64,000 bases of DNA. Origin: Patiria pectinifera. Taxonomy: Eukaryota > Echinodermata > Asteroidea > Valvatida > Asterinidae. The notes beneath the pieces are model-generated. The model was not told the DNA's origin, made no database searches, and saw only the letters and a list, made by a program, of their open reading frames with translations. The stretch covers positions 4,193,717 through 4,257,716 of the forward strand of contig CM057150.1 in the NCBI GenBank assembly GCA_029964075.1. The letters are read 5' to 3'. Below, in pieces: positions 11,101-22,503 of this stretch; the stretch's first letter is position 1, and every line of letters begins with the position of its first letter. Position numbers and translations under genes: made by a program.

Positions 11101-12098
11101 GACAACACGTCCTGAAAGTCTACAAGACATTTCCGGACATCCTCATGGTACATAGCCTCTACATTGGCTGTACCCCTCTCAAACAAATCTTGTAAGTGCT
11201 GGGGTAACTCTTCACCAGCATTTGTCACCCTATCCAACTCACCATGAATTGAATCAACTTCTACCTGGGAGATAAGTCCCGCTGTTGTCCCCTCACGGGC
11301 AACTCTTTTCTCCCTTCCGGGATTGAAGACCCGCAACGCAACAACATCGGCTTCAGTCTCAACCAGAGATCTGGCCAACACCAAGCCCTTCTTGGCTAGG
11401 TCACCGCCACCTTCCATCGGTTCCACCATGGCAGGCCCGACCAAGTCGGCACCCTTCCGAGCAATTGTACCCGGGACCACGGCCTCATGACATGACGGAA
11501 TCACCGTAGTTTTAGAAACTACAACACGACCAACAAAATGCTCGCCAGCACCATTCGTGCATTTGATTCGCTCACCATTGAGCCGCCACTCCTTCGACTG
11601 GAAATCTAAATTCCCACCTGTGGGTACCAGGAAATCCATGCCCAGGATACCACGGTATTTCATGTCAACAAACACTGCCCTGACTTGGTGCGTGGTTCGA
11701 CCCACTTGTACCTCTACCCAAGCTATACCCAACACGGCTAGCTGACTACCGTCAACTTGCTTCACCTGAACATCATCCGTCTGCAAGACGGGTCTCTTTT
11801 CTTTAGGAATTTGGTAGTACACCGTACTATTTATCAAAGTATCGGTGGACCCCGTGTCGATCAAAAATCGACACTTTGTCGTCCTGACCATCCCATCAAC
11901 AAACAAACCATAACGAGCTCCACTACTGGGATTAGGCAGAGTTATTACTCGTTGCCCATCCCCAGGCTTGGACTTTTTCTCTCCACCACCACCCTCGCTG
12001 TCACTGTGTTGTCTCTTGAACCCTTTTAACCTCTCAGCCCTCCCACGGGTTCTACGGGGGGCTGACTGACGTTTCCCTGCTTTGGAGTTTTCTTGCAC
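8106..12098 (-). CDS. Gypsy pol polyprotein (protease, RT, RNase H, integrase)
   Basis: Open for 1330 codons in the -1 frame relative to gag, and entered by frameshifting in the overlap 12026-12098. The listed ATG is therefore probably not the real start. Domains in order are as follows. Protease has IDTGSTDTLI (about residue 80). RT has FCIDYRKLNSV and the YLDDIIVFG active site. RNase H begins LDTDASGEGIGAV. The integrase zinc finger is HxxxxH...CxxC (HGGQLSGHLG to CNVCARR). The integrase core has D (VAIDLLGP), D (HSDQGTNF) and E (SDGMVERF). A GPY/F-like tail (LRWEGPWLV to RLKPYVGE) follows. No chromodomain is seen. All catalytic residues are present and there is no internal stop, so the protein could be functional. 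Confidence 0.95.
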   Translation of the reverse strand: MQENSKAGKRQSAPRRTRGRAERLKGFKRQHSDSEGGGGEKKSKPGDGQRVITLPNPSSGARYGLFVDGMVRTTKCRFLIDTGSTDTLINSTVYYQIPKEKRPVLQTDDVQVKQVDGSQLAVLGIAWVEVQVGRTTHQVRAVFVDMKYRGILGMDFLVPTGGNLDFQSKEWRLNGERIKCTNGAGEHFVGRVVVSKTTVIPSCHEAVVPGTIARKGADLVGPAMVEPMEGGGDLAKKGLVLARSLVETEADVVALRVFNPGREKRVAREGTTAGLISQVEVDSIHGELDRVTNAGEELPQHLQDLFERGTANVEAMYHEDVRKCLVDFQDVLSKGDHDIGRTDVVQHHINTGDAKPVKERMRRHPYCHQEEIQRQVGDLEKRGVIEPSDSPWAANVVLVDKKDGTKRFCIDYRKLNSVTIKDAYPVPRIDETFDALSGAKWFCTLDLASGYWQVALDEDASQKSTFVVRSGLYRWKCMPFGLCNAPATFERLMEKVMAGLQWEILLIYLDDIIVFGQSVTETLERLRVVLDRLRNAGLKLKPSKCHLFQRSVAYLGHIVSSEGVATDPQKIEAVANWPVPRCVRDVRSFLGLASYYRKFIKGFAEVASPLHALTEKSREFVWTESCQEAFDELKGRLQAAPVLSYPMPEGDFILDTDASGEGIGAVLSQVQGGDEKVLAYASRKLSKPERNYCVTRKELLAVVVYLKYFKQYLYGRRVTVRTDHAALRWVLNFKNPEGQLARWIEVLSQYDLVIEHRSGKKHGNADGLSRRQCKQCGREEVVKEDEATGVVPEVQPQGSEFLVRGVAAQPTLSRSALKEAQSQDDTMSWLMKLKEDGDSRPDWKTVSHLSAACKTYWSQWDQLEVRDGVLHRRWDSDDGKSVRWLLVLPLKFRKEILSELHGGQLSGHLGVSKTLAKVKARYFWPGMSADVRSFLRGCNVCARRKSAAKKRVAPLQQYRVGVPMERVAIDLLGPLPVTDNGNRWVLVVGDYCTKWMEAFPLPDATAVTVAHTLVTEFVCRFGVPQELHSDQGTNFESGVFREMCQILGISKTRTTAYNPKSDGMVERFNKTLVNIVAMLIDPRRRQKDWDEFLPFATFAYRCTPQDSIGESPNMMMLGREVSVPVDLVTGCPEVEVEATADFAETLRSNMQEAHNRARNCLGKSARRQKKNFDRRASQHGLKEGQFVWLHNPAKKKNMSPKLQLRWEGPWLVVKKLSDVTVRIQLKRNGKPKVVHVDRLKPYVGEAIEPWDRQSGEQVTESLPMDEIPEVQDYRELSEESAGVVEDEVPVEDSITEELSSSSPADQSERQDESPPRRYPKRAHKLPLRYR

Positions 12099-13561
12099 TC
12101 CCGGGCAAAGTGCCCTTTGTCACCACATCTGAAACACCGCAAGGCCCCAGGTTCAGGCCTACCGGGCTTGTGAGTCTGGGGAGACAACACGCCCCTACCC
12201 TGACCTTGACCTTTAATCTGACCGGACAAAGACTTCACCAATTCAGCCACAGAGTCCAAAGTTTTGGCCTGCTTATTGAGATTTTCTTCGAGAGTGTCCA
12301 GCCTCTGTTCCGTTACTGAACCCAAAGCTCTTGCCAATTTAGCGGGCTTCCGGTCCAGCAATCTGTGCTGTTCCACCTTCTCGAAATTCTCAGTCTCCAG
12401 GGCAGCCTGGACTGCTTCATCCAAAGTTTTTGGACGAGCCCTATTGATGCCCTCCCTAACTGAATGACTGTCAACAGCATCTATGAAGTGGTTCTTAGCC
12501 AACCTCTCACGAGCATCTTCCTGTAGCTCAGGGTATGCTCTCGCTGTCAATTCGTGAATTGCTTGCCCTAATTCAAGCAGAGTCTCCTTCGGTTTTTGGC
12601 GCCGATGTCTCAGTTCGACGAGATAATTTTCACTCTGTCGAGCTGACCCAAACCTGCGCTCCAGCAACTTTACAAGCGCACTATACGTGTACTTGTGGCC
12701 AGAGTCACCGAATAACCGTAGAGCGTCTCCCTGCAAGCTTGCGGCTAACCACCTCGCAGCCTGCTCCTCGCTCCACATATTCACCTCACGACACGACTCA
12801 AAATGGCGGAAGTACTCCTTCCAGAGCACCTTTCCGCTGTACCGATCAGGGGTTATGTTTGGCCTGCGATTTGGTCGCTCCAAACTACCCATCTGACCCA
12901 CATCACCATGGACCCGTGCCTCTCTTTTCAGTGGCCACGGACCTACCGACGAGATATCAACTTGAGCTGAACTGTTGTTCTTCGCCTCGACTGGTCGAGT
13001 CGCAAAACTTAACAATTCGCTCTTCACCTGTTTAGGGGTTACCATCCGCATGTCACCAACGAACGGGTTGGTACTCGCCAAACCCCGTTCCACGCCACCT
13101 TCAGGGATGAACGACATCAGATCATCCTTTGGATCATATGTCACCCTGGCAACAGGCGTCGACTGCGCTCGAGGGAATATCCCTGAGCTCTGTCCTTTCT
13201 GAGGTGTACTTTCCATGAAAGTCACCTCCCTCCCCACTTTAGGGGCTAACTCAGGCACCATATTTGCACCTGAAACTCTCCCAGTTGCTCCAGAGACATA
13301 CCCGGAAGTCTCTTCTGCCAACCTGAGCTCAACATCGGAATCAACCCGATGGAGCACACGCCGGCTTCCACCTGGCATGTCCATGTTTCCTTCCTTTGGG
13401 GAAACACCCGACTGCAACTCCATGGCAGCCTTCAACTTCTTTGCAATGAGGTCATTTTCCCATTGCAGAAATTGGGCTTCCAAACGCAGTCTTTGCACCT
13501 CGGCCTCAGCACTTGAGGTGCCCACTCGACCCTTCGAGCCTTCGCTCATCATTCCAAACAA
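12026..13561 (-). CDS. Gypsy gag polyprotein (511 aa)
   Basis: The capsid/nucleocapsid precursor packages the element RNA. The N-terminal part is variable and polar. A capsid-like middle segment runs from about residue 235 (TPDRYSGKVLWKEYFRHFE) to 400, with the retrotransposon-gag pattern around LRLFGDSGHKYTYSALVKLLERRFG. A single CCHC zinc knuckle, CFRCGDKGHFAREC, lies near residue 480. The start at 13561 is the first ATG after the primer site. The frame overlaps pol by 73 nt, where a -1 frameshift signal lies. Confidence 0.93.
   Translation of the reverse strand: MFGMMSEGSKGRVGTSSAEAEVQRLRLEAQFLQWENDLIAKKLKAAMELQSGVSPKEGNMDMPGGSRRVLHRVDSDVELRLAEETSGYVSGATGRVSGANMVPELAPKVGREVTFMESTPQKGQSSGIFPRAQSTPVARVTYDPKDDLMSFIPEGGVERGLASTNPFVGDMRMVTPKQVKSELLSFATRPVEAKNNSSAQVDISSVGPWPLKREARVHGDVGQMGSLERPNRRPNITPDRYSGKVLWKEYFRHFESCREVNMWSEEQAARWLAASLQGDALRLFGDSGHKYTYSALVKLLERRFGSARQSENYLVELRHRRQKPKETLLELGQAIHELTARAYPELQEDARERLAKNHFIDAVDSHSVREGINRARPKTLDEAVQAALETENFEKVEQHRLLDRKPAKLARALGSVTEQRLDTLEENLNKQAKTLDSVAELVKSLSGQIKGQGQGRGVLSPQTHKPGRPEPGALRCFRCGDKGHFARECKKTPKQGNVSQPPVEPVGGLRG
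12035..12077 (-). promoter_or_regulatory. gag-pol -1 ribosomal frameshift signal
   Basis: On the minus strand the heptamer GGGAAAC (12077-12071) sits in the gag frame as xxG GGA AAC, the canonical X XXY YYZ layout. A 6-nt spacer follows, then a stem CAGCCC (12064-12059) pairing with GGGCTG (12040-12035). The stem is extended by CCC/GGG with one bulged A and an 11-nt loop. Slipping back one base joins gag exactly to the pol frame. Spacer length and stem fit known retroelement signals. Confidence 0.85.
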
Positions 13562-13661
13562 CCACCGAAATCACCTCAGAAACCAACAACAACAATAATT
13601 ATTCAACAACTGTGCAATTCAATTATTCAGCAGAGAAATCAACTTAATCATTCACAATCAT

Positions 13662-13677
13662 CCCACTTCTGACACCA
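13662..13677 (-). other. Gypsy primer-binding site (tRNA-Leu)
   Basis: Two bases after the 5' LTR the minus strand reads TGGTGTCAGAAGTGGG. From memory of animal tRNAs, this is complementary to the 3' end (…CTGACACCA) of tRNA-Leu. It marks where minus-strand DNA synthesis starts. Confidence 0.8.
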
Positions 13678-13679
13678 TT

Positions 13680-14490
13680 TGTGGCGGGAACCCCCCCGGG
13701 CCAACCAAAGTCTGTTAGGATAAGTCTGACTCCTAATGGGGTGAAGACAATCTTCCCAAACCAAGGCTCTTCCCTAGACGAGAGAGATCACTCAGAGCGA
13801 CCTTCAAGGCTAAGGGTGCAGGTCCGTTTTGGTGGAAATCTACCGCCCGATTATGAATGAGTGTTGATTATTTATCTCTGCTAATTAATTGCACAATAAA
13901 CCTGTAAACATAAACACCGGAAGCAGAATTGTCGGTAATCTCAAACAACAATGATCGTAATTTATTCAACAATAATCAAGTACAACAATTAGGATGTGCT
14001 TCGGTAGGTTGATTTATTAACAGGGTCCTTAGTTACTGGAGATAGCCCGCTGCTTGCCTATGCAACAACGCTCACAGCATTAAGCACTAGACAACAATGG
14101 CAGCAATGAGCAACTATGCACAGCGCTAGTAATAAATCACTGAGTCAGCAATACACAGCGTCACAAGCACACAACAGCCGCTTAGCAATGTATACAGTCC
14201 GTTAGCAGGGTACCCGCTACGCCGTGCGTGTAAGCCAGAATTCAGCTACACATACCAGCGCAACCCCGGTACAGCTACACAAATCGCCTAAGCAATTTCA
14301 CATAGGCAGAGTACAAGTAATTTACCTACTTCTCTGCCCGCTGTCGCAGCTACGCTCTAGCCCGCTATCTCCAGACACCCGGAACTCAACAGTGAAAACA
14401 GATGAGCCCCGAACCTAGACACACAAGTATCTCACCTAACAACGATTGTCACTTAAGGCAAACCGCTAAACCTGATCTGAACACAGAACT
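13680..14490 (-). repeat. Gypsy 5' LTR, R-U5 part (split by Harbinger)
   Basis: This part matches bases 5069-5878 of the other LTR almost exactly, with one extra C in the C-run. It stops at the Harbinger boundary and continues at 23185-23439, which carries the CRE and TATA box. Confidence 0.92.
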
Positions 14491-14772
14491 TACACCGCGT
14501 TCCCACTAGAATTGAAAAAAGGTGGATCAAGATCCGGCATTTTTATGTGATCGTTATCTGACCGCAACGAAACCGCAAGTCGCGTTTCCACTTACGCTTG
14601 ATCCACCTTTTCGCACGGAAATATCAAGTCCGAAAGGTCATTGAGATCGGTATTACGCATGCGCCAGCTTGCTGAGCGCGCGCTCTGTGGCAGTGTTGCA
14701 TGCTGGGACGGGTCAAATTGCATGCGTGTGACCTTTGCGCGCGGTATTTGATGTTCCAAGCTAGCTTTCGAC

Positions 14773-17127
14773 ATGGAGGAAGATATCCAAATGCAAATGT
14801 TTCTCGGTCTGTTTTTGCCCATGGTGCTGGTACAGCTTCGGGCTAGATACCAACAAAGACGAGAAGCTTTGGAGGACGTCAGGGTTCGACGGCTACGGCA
14901 CTTTCGCCGTCGGAGAATGCGACGCAGGGCGCTGTTCCTGAGGAGACGATATGCAACACTGGTGTTGATGGTGGCCGTCGCCATTGCAGAGGAACAGAAC
15001 CCGATTGACAGAACAGTTTGGACGAAGCCGAGGACGTCAGCAGTGTGGGACGAGATGGTCCGTAACCTGACCGATGAAGAGTGGAAGGAACATTTCAGAA
15101 TGAACAGGGGGACCTTCTGGTTTTTGTGCAACAGGTTGCAACCTGTATTGGCCAAGAAAAACACGCGATTTCGGCGATCAATTCCAGTGGCCAAGCGAGT
15201 CGCCGTCGCCCTTTGGAGGCTAGCAACAAACGTTGAATTCCGGACAATTGCTACATTGTTTGGAGTTGGAAGGGCCACGGCATGTAAAATTGTACACGGT
15301 GTTACTTCGGCAATCGTGCAAGTTTTGCAACGACAGTACCTGAGTTTTCCAAAAGATGATGAGCTTCTAGACGTTGTTCGTGGCTTCGAAACGAGGTGGG
15401 GGTTTCCTCAAGTAGCTGGTGCTATTGATGGGAGCCACATACCGATTATGGCACCTACTGATCACCATGCCGATTATTTTAATCGCAAGGGCTACCACAG
15501 CATCGTTTTGCAGGCTGTAGCAGATTACAAATACAGGTACGTTTACGCTTCATATTTTGTATTTTTCATTCCTCGGTTTTTTTTTTTTTTTTTTTTTTCC
15601 AATTTCATGTGATTAACTTGAAAACAAAAAAATGCCGGGGATATTAATTATTATTAAATAATAATTACTTTTGCTGGGTCTTAAATTTAATGATGCGAAC
15701 AATTGAACATCTCCCCTTAACACTTATTCGGTGTGAAAGTGCTTAAATTTATGGAAGTAAATACTTACTACAAACTTGGCTGGTAACAGCACAGTTATGA
15801 AACGGTACTTTGTCGGGGGTCTTTTCTGACTGGCTGTAAATATCTACAACCATTGACGACCGCATTCACTTTTGGATTTAGCCATTACAAAAATTTACCA
15901 TTTTTATTTTTGCATAATTGATTATTAATATGTCACTTGTAATTAATATTAAATTGACAACACTTTTTTTTTTTTCATTTCAGATTCACAGACATCTGTG
16001 TTGGATGGGCAGGTAGTGTACACGATGCGAGGGTGTTGAGCAATTCAGACATCTTCCAGAAAGGTCAAGATGGTACACTGTTTCCTCGTGTAAGTATTTG
16101 TAAACTTCATGCCTTTAGGCCAAAAAAATGGGACTGTTAAGAATTCTGCCTTTTCAAAAGAAAGGAGTACACCCCATAAGCCGTTTCGTGGATACCGCCA
16201 TCTTTGAATTTTTTTTTGGGGGGGGGGGTGGGGTGGGAAAAACAATGTGAAAATGTCCCATCATGTAACTGTAACTGAGCCCGATGGGATGTTTTCCCAT
16301 TGTTATCCCCCCCCCCCCAAAAAAAAATTCAAAGATTGCGGTATCCGCAAAACGGCTTATTTATTTCATGGCAGCCATGCTTATGATCTGAGATGGTTGT
16401 CTTTTGCAGCTAAATACATACGTACATGTATGCCCCTTAAAGCTTCATGGGGGAAAAATTCATTAGTTGCTGCAGTTGGTCAATTATGAAGAGACATGCA
16501 GTCAACCCAGTTGCAGGTTCGTATTTTGATGACAGACTACAATTTATCATGTAGTTGTAAAAAAAAATGAAAATACATGTACCATTGAAACAATCGGGTT
16601 TTTCTACCCCTCCCCCACCAAAAAGTAGTCTGGAGTCATCACTTTCTTTAATAATGAATTAATTTATTTTTCTTTCCATTGTCTTCCATTAGGCCTTTCG
16701 TGAGATTAATGGTGTGGAAATACCAATTGTATTGCTTGGAGATGCTGCTTATCCGTTACTACCGTGGCTTATGAAGGGATTTGCTGACCTAGGGCGGTTG
16801 ACCCCTGAACAGTTACAATTCAATTACCGTCTAAGTAGAGCTAGAATGGTAATCGAATGCGCCTTTGGACGACTGAAAGGAAGATGGAGGTGTCTTTTGA
16901 AAAGAAACGACACCAACATTTTCAAGTTGCCTACAATGATCGCTGCATGTTGCATCCTTCACAACATTTGTGAGGAAATGAATGACAATGTCAACCCCCA
17001 GTGGCTTTTGCCTGACCAACCGGAAGCTGCAAGAAATGTTCAAGCTGCAGGACCAGCACAAGGCCAGGATGCCAACGGTGAAGCAGTGCGCACTGCCCTT
17101 GTCGACTACTTTGCACAGGGGCACTAA
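14773..17127 (+). CDS. Harbinger DDE transposase (three exons, about 434 aa)
   Basis: Exons are 14773-15536, 15984-16089 and 16693-17127, with phases 2 and 0, clean GT/AG borders and a total of 1305 nt. The N-terminus is very basic (RHFRRRRMRRR). A helix-turn-helix-like region follows (VAVALWRLATNVEFRTIATLFGVGRATACKIV, about residues 130-165). The DDE_Tnp_4 core has D in GAIDGSHIPI, D in LLGDAAYPLLPWLMKGF and E in RMVIECAFGRLKGRWRCL, with the HNICEE end motif. The enzyme cuts and pastes the element at TWA sites and in characterised relatives needs the Myb-like partner. The frame is intact, so it may be active. A long T-tract and G/C homopolymers lie in the introns. Confidence 0.92.
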
Positions 17128-18983
17128 CTGAAACGAAACTCCTGGAGATTTCGGAGGACAAACGATATCAGATTGATTTGGGGGTGGGGGCTGTGACATG
17201 GCAGGACTCTGGAAAGGGCATAAATGTAGGTACTCAGACTGATGTGAGCTACAATGTACATGTTCTAACATGTGAACAAAGAAACAAATAATGAATTTGT
17301 GAGAAAATTCAATGATTTAATGTAGCCAAACTCAGAAAAAAATAAATATAAGATCCATAAAAAACTTTTTTAACTACAATACGGACAATACAATCTAATA
17401 ATATATACTGCATCAACTTGTTAAAAAATGGTGAAATCTGCATCAAATTGTTTTAAAGAATACAATTAAATCTTGGGAGTCAAACCTCAGGGGAGTGGGC
17501 TCAAATTTTGAGTTCAGCAGAGTTTTGAGTTAGCAAATGGATTTTTGGAAAAAAAATGTTGCAACCTGACACCACTTTTTTCTTCGTAAATATGATTATA
17601 AGACCTTAAATTGGGACTGAAAAGCATTTTCAATTTTGTTAGGATACACATGTACTTGGAAAATTTTCTTGACTTTCCATTGACTGACAATGGCATAAGT
17701 GGCATTGACAGATTTTCCTGTCGACATCAATGAGCGAGTGTTGAATGAGATTTCACTGTATACATGTAAATGAAAATGTCAGTTACATTTGTATTTTTAT
17801 TGATTTACATCTATAATACTGGTAGGTCAGCAGTTGCAGTAAACTGGTCTTTAAATTAGATTTTAGAACCTAGTACATTTACATGATGTATACATGTATA
17901 TATTTGTATATGTATATTTATTAATACATATTACAGAAAAGCACTGTGCATTCTTCAGTTAGGGAATGTGGTGGAAAGTTTACAAAAAACTGTCCAACAA
18001 AAAAAGAAATAAATGTATGAAAAAGGTCATGTACAAAATGCAGCATGGAACAGACCCTTGTAAATATATGATCATGATATTTTAGCGTAATCATAATGTA
18101 AAGCAGGTCACATACTAAATAAACCTACATGTATAAAATAAACAAATGCTACATGATATTGCCTGTGAGCATCAGTTGTTTTTATTAAAAACAAAAAATA
18201 CAAGGTTACTATGCCACATGTATCCATAAAAAAAAGATACATCTAATCATAATACTGGCAGCTCGGCAGTTACTTTAAAGATGGTCTTGAAATAATACAT
18301 GTATTTAAAAACAATAGAACGTATATTTATTGATACATTTTACAAAAAGCACTGTACGTCATTAAGTTATGGCACGTGGTGGAATGTTTACGAAGAAATC
18401 GTCCAACCTCTCAATAAATATCTGTATGAAAATATGTCATGAACAAAATGCAGCATGAAACAGACCCTTGTAAATAATTATATGATCATGATATTGTAGC
18501 ATAAACATAATGTAAAGAGAACTGTAAATAAACAAATGCTACATGCTTATTGAATAATGGCAAGCTTTAACATATTGCCTGTAAGCTTTGGAGTTGTACA
18601 AGTTCAGTTAAGTACATGTATGTTTTCTTTGGAAAGCAACATCCCGGCAAGATCATTTTCACTACTGTAAAGGCATGGTAATTCCAAACTGATTTGTTGG
18701 AAATATATACAAAGAGGGGTGCAATCTAGGAGCTACATTAAGAAAATACAAACAACTAATACAACCACTGTATAATACTTTTTAAAAAAATGAAGACGGA
18801 TTTAATGCATAAAAAAGTCACTAAAAAAGAGAAGTACAAAAATTGTGCTTTGTGTTATGACTTCTAGGCAGTGGCGTATGGTTCATATGAGCCTGTGCCT
18901 CCAAAGTAATTGCTAGCCAAGTTGCGTCCTACTTTAAGGCAATTTTTTTTGGTACTCAAATGTGTTTATTTTACGTGTCTATC
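17128..18983. other. Harbinger non-coding centre with a tandem duplication
   Basis: AT-rich spacer between the convergent transposase and Myb-like genes. Bases 17811-18240 and 18243-18560 are diverged copies of one block. Both contain a word close to gtatatttattratacat, then a shared aatgcagcatg and agacccttgtaaat, then tatgatcatgatat. No ORF is supported. Confidence 0.65.
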
Positions 18984-21900
18984 TCACAGTGCCCTATACT
19001 CTTTGTCTCCTTGAAGAATGGTTGTATCCCCATTTGGATGGTTGACGCGCATGGCAGCTGAAGGACCACGAGACTGATGTGATGTTGGGACAATCCCGGT
19101 TGTGCAAGGCATATTACTAGCTGACGGCCTGGGCAATCCTGCATATGGCCTGTGATGCACAGGTGCCCTCTGATGTGTTGTAACTGTCTGCTGTGCTGCT
19201 GTCTGCCTTGCTGTTTGCTGCGGTGCCTTCTGCTGCGGTGCCATCTGCTGCGGTGTCATTTGCTGTGGTGCCATCTGCTGCGGTGTCATTTGATGCGGTG
19301 CCATTGGCTGCTGGGAGACGAGATATGGCGTAACCTGACGAGCAGCCATTTGTCGGGATGCCATGAACTCTGTCATCACTCCCGTCACTGTTGCAAGAAA
19401 AGTTTGCATGGTATTGTTAAATGCTCCTTGTTCTTCAGCGGCCTGTTGCCTCCAGCGTTGGTCCCACTCTTTCTCTTCTTGACGTTGCCTCCGCATTTCC
19501 TCCCGGTATGCATGATCAGATCGGTCCATGTGCACCTGGAATGCATCTGCCACTACTGAAATTGTTTCTCTCATCCTTGTCTTCTTGGTACTCCTGGGTG
19601 CCTTCATGAAGCCTACAGCATAAAAGATTACATTGAAAATCACTAGTTTAAAGATACAGCAAAATGTTTATACTTTGGGAGGAACTCGTAACCGTAATAT
19701 TAAACTGCTGTTTTGTATGGATAAACAAATATCCAACAGCTATTGTAGTGTTGATACAACAGCTATTAATCTACCAAACAATTGTTTTTGGCATAGCAAA
19801 ACAAATAACATCAGAGAAAATAAAGAAATGTATATACATGTACATTCTAGACTGATCAGTGCTAGCATTATTGAGAAAAAAAACTCACTATAGGCCAAAT
19901 ACAGTCTTTTTAAATGTTAAGCGTCCCCATCCACTTCTTTTTTGGAGGCTGCCTCTGTTGGGTTTTTTTACAAAAGAATTATACATTTTATAAGGTGACA
20001 TCATTTTGGCCTCTTTGTTGCATCTACCTCATAAAGCTTGCGTGTCATTTTCTGAGTCCAAGTGGCAGCCATTTCAAAAAAAGCTGGCGGCAATTTGAAA
20101 CAACGCTGGGGACCATTTAAAAAAGGATGGCGGCCATCTTGAAAAATAGCCTGGTCGGGGGCCATTTTGGAGGGAATAAATAATATGAAAAGGGCCTCCT
20201 CCTTCCTCTTTTTCAAAAAGGCAGGATGCTTAACAGTTTTTTTTTTTATTTCGCCTTGAAGGTCCCCCACTCCTCGCGCACAATATTGGTTTATTCTTTT
20301 GTGACATCTTGAGGAAAAAAAGAAGGAAAAAACTCGTTGAAGCATCACTTTTGGAGACAACCCCAGACCAGAAACCGGAGACTTTTTGGCCTAAATGGCT
20401 GCGCCTTGAAGGTTTTCTTCCGTTACAGAAAGAGCTAAAATCTTACCAGCAGCATCCTTAGAAGCTCCACTTCTAGGCCGTTTGTTTGTCTCACGTAGAG
20501 GTTGCTGACTTGCTTCTGTGACTGCAGCCCCAGATGCATCATCACCTGTTTACAATAATATATGAAAGCAAAAAACATTACTGATGGAGCACAAAAACTT
20601 GTGCATGGATGTAGGGTTTCAATGTTCAATTACAGTTCTTTATTTAAAAAAAAATGGAATTTGGAAAGTGAGTATAAATTTCACTTCAAATACCAACCTA
20701 TATGTATAATTTCAGATATATTTTACTTTTATTGTAAAGATGAATTTTATATTGCAAAACTACGATTTCTACGAAGCAATCGTATTGGCTGCCATGTTGC
20801 TTGCAAAAAAAAAATCTGACTTTTAGGCCAAAAAGAAAAAAGTCTCCGGTTTCTGGTATGCGCGCGCGTCGCCGTAGCCATGCGCGTCGGCAAAATTGAA
20901 AAGTTTTTTTTCAATACAAGATGATGTTTCAAAACCGCCAAACTCGCTGGTTTGACTGGAATTCTGCTGCTGCACAATTTTAACGTGTTTTTAGAAGGGG
21001 TTATGATCGAGAATAAGATTTATGTGGCCTCTCTGGACTCCCATATATTTGCACTAAGTTTAGTCGGGCACCATTTGGAGTCATCAGCCAACATTTGAAG
21101 CCAAAAAAAAAAAAAAAAAAACAGGTAAAAAAAAAAAAAAAGCCGCGTCGTCGCACCACTTTTGGGGCAAGCTCCATACCAGAAACCGGAGACTTTTTTT
21201 TTTTTGGCCTTATTACAGGTAATTTTTATCCATGGGGGAAATTTGTTGAGGATTTTATCAAAACTTGGGCATATTGGGAGGAGTTTAAATTTTATAGTAA
21301 TAAAGAGTCACATAGGCCTAATATCGACAAAAATAGTTCCCTGTGAGGTGTAATCAGCTAACTGTAGACCATTCTCGCAACAGACTCAAGCGAATGGTAC
21401 ATTTTGCATATTCAAAATGCATATCACTTTTCCGAGTTATCAGTTTCACTTAAAAAATAAAAATACTTTTACACAGATTTACTTTCTGCAAAGATGACGT
21501 CTGCTAGTTTTTACAAGATATTTATTGTGTCACGATTTTCTGAATGGTGAAACTAGTACCACTACGACCGTAAAAATAAGTAAACCTTTTTCAAAACGAA
21601 ATTGCAAAACCTAATTTTAAAATGCAGTAAAATGTAGTAACATTTTCCTAGCTCTATCATGAATAGTAATAAACATGCATGTACATCCCCATGTATCCTA
21701 ACCCAAACCCACTTCCACAATAAAGTTTTGGGCAGTTTCACCCCAAATATGCCAAACAAACATGACAAATACATTTTATTTTTGTAAATTAATTTACCTG
21801 CTGCTTGACTACCACGACTACATGGTCGCGAAGGTGGATCTGCTGGCGTTGCTGAAGTCGATGCAGTGGACTCCGCTGCGGATACCGACTCGGCCGAAAC

Positions 21901-22503
21901 ACTCTCCGACATGTCCGACGACAAGTCAGTCATGTCCACGTCATCATCCATGTCACCCCAGTCGACATCCCCCTGCTCAAAATGGTCTGAGAACTCTCCC
22001 TCATCATGCTCGTTGTCATCATGGTCATTCCCTTCGCCCTCATCTTCTTCGTCGTCAGGCATGTCAGGGACAGGGTCTTCATGGCCGGATTGGAAGATCG
22101 CAACTGGTGCTGCTGTTGGCCGGTCGCCGAGAATCTCATCGAGTTTCTCCTTCAGTGGCAGCGTCTTGCGGGCCACACCACTCCTCCTGTTGTGATCTAT
22201 TACCTTTTTATAGTCCCGCTTGACGTTCTTGATTTTGTTCTTTATTTCTTTTGTTGAACGCTCAAAACCCATGTCGCACATCATTTTCGCAATGGCGCCA
22301 TATGCAGCATTATTTCGGACGGTGCCGTCGATCTTCGCTTGGATATCTTGGCTTTTCCAAATGTCCACAAAAATCTCGAACTCTTCATCGGACCACACCC
22401 TACCCCGAACATCCTCAGCGTTGGTTTTTTGGGCACCGGATTTCTTTTTGGTCACGGTAGCGCCAGCGGTCGTCTTGCTTGTCTTGTTGGTGGTGGTCGC
22501 CAT
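18984..22503 (-). CDS. Harbinger Myb/SANT-like DNA-binding protein (three exons, about 477 aa)
   Basis: Exons on the minus strand are 22503-21798, 20545-20447 and 19612-18984. Both introns are phase 1 and the total is 1434 nt. Residues about 34-110 form a Myb/SANT-like domain (RVWSDEEFEIFVDIW to RRDYKKVIDHN type). An acidic stretch rich in Asp and Glu follows (about 140-200), then a Ser/Ala segment. Exon 3 begins with a basic patch (APRSTKKTRMRE), then a coiled-coil-like charged helix, then five-residue MAPQQ/MTPQQ repeats. In characterised Harbingers this partner binds subterminal DNA and carries the transposase to the nucleus. The splice model is inferred from sequence only. Confidence 0.82.
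20824..21212. mobile_element. MITE nested in Harbinger intron
   Basis: Inverted termini are taggccaaaaa...agtctccggtttctgg at 20824-20856 and its complement at 21178-21212 (ccagaaaccggagact then T-tract then ggcctta). A single matching right end lies at 20363-20395, a second, truncated copy. Both sit in the intron of the Myb-like gene. Confidence 0.65.

Noticed and set aside
8519..11195. Several + strand ORFs of 70-165 codons
   Set aside because: Antisense shadows of the intact gypsy pol gene; no motifs.
15572..15600. Poly-T as an element tail
   Set aside because: It lies in intron 1 of the Harbinger transposase with no retroposon sequence next to it; a simple homopolymer.
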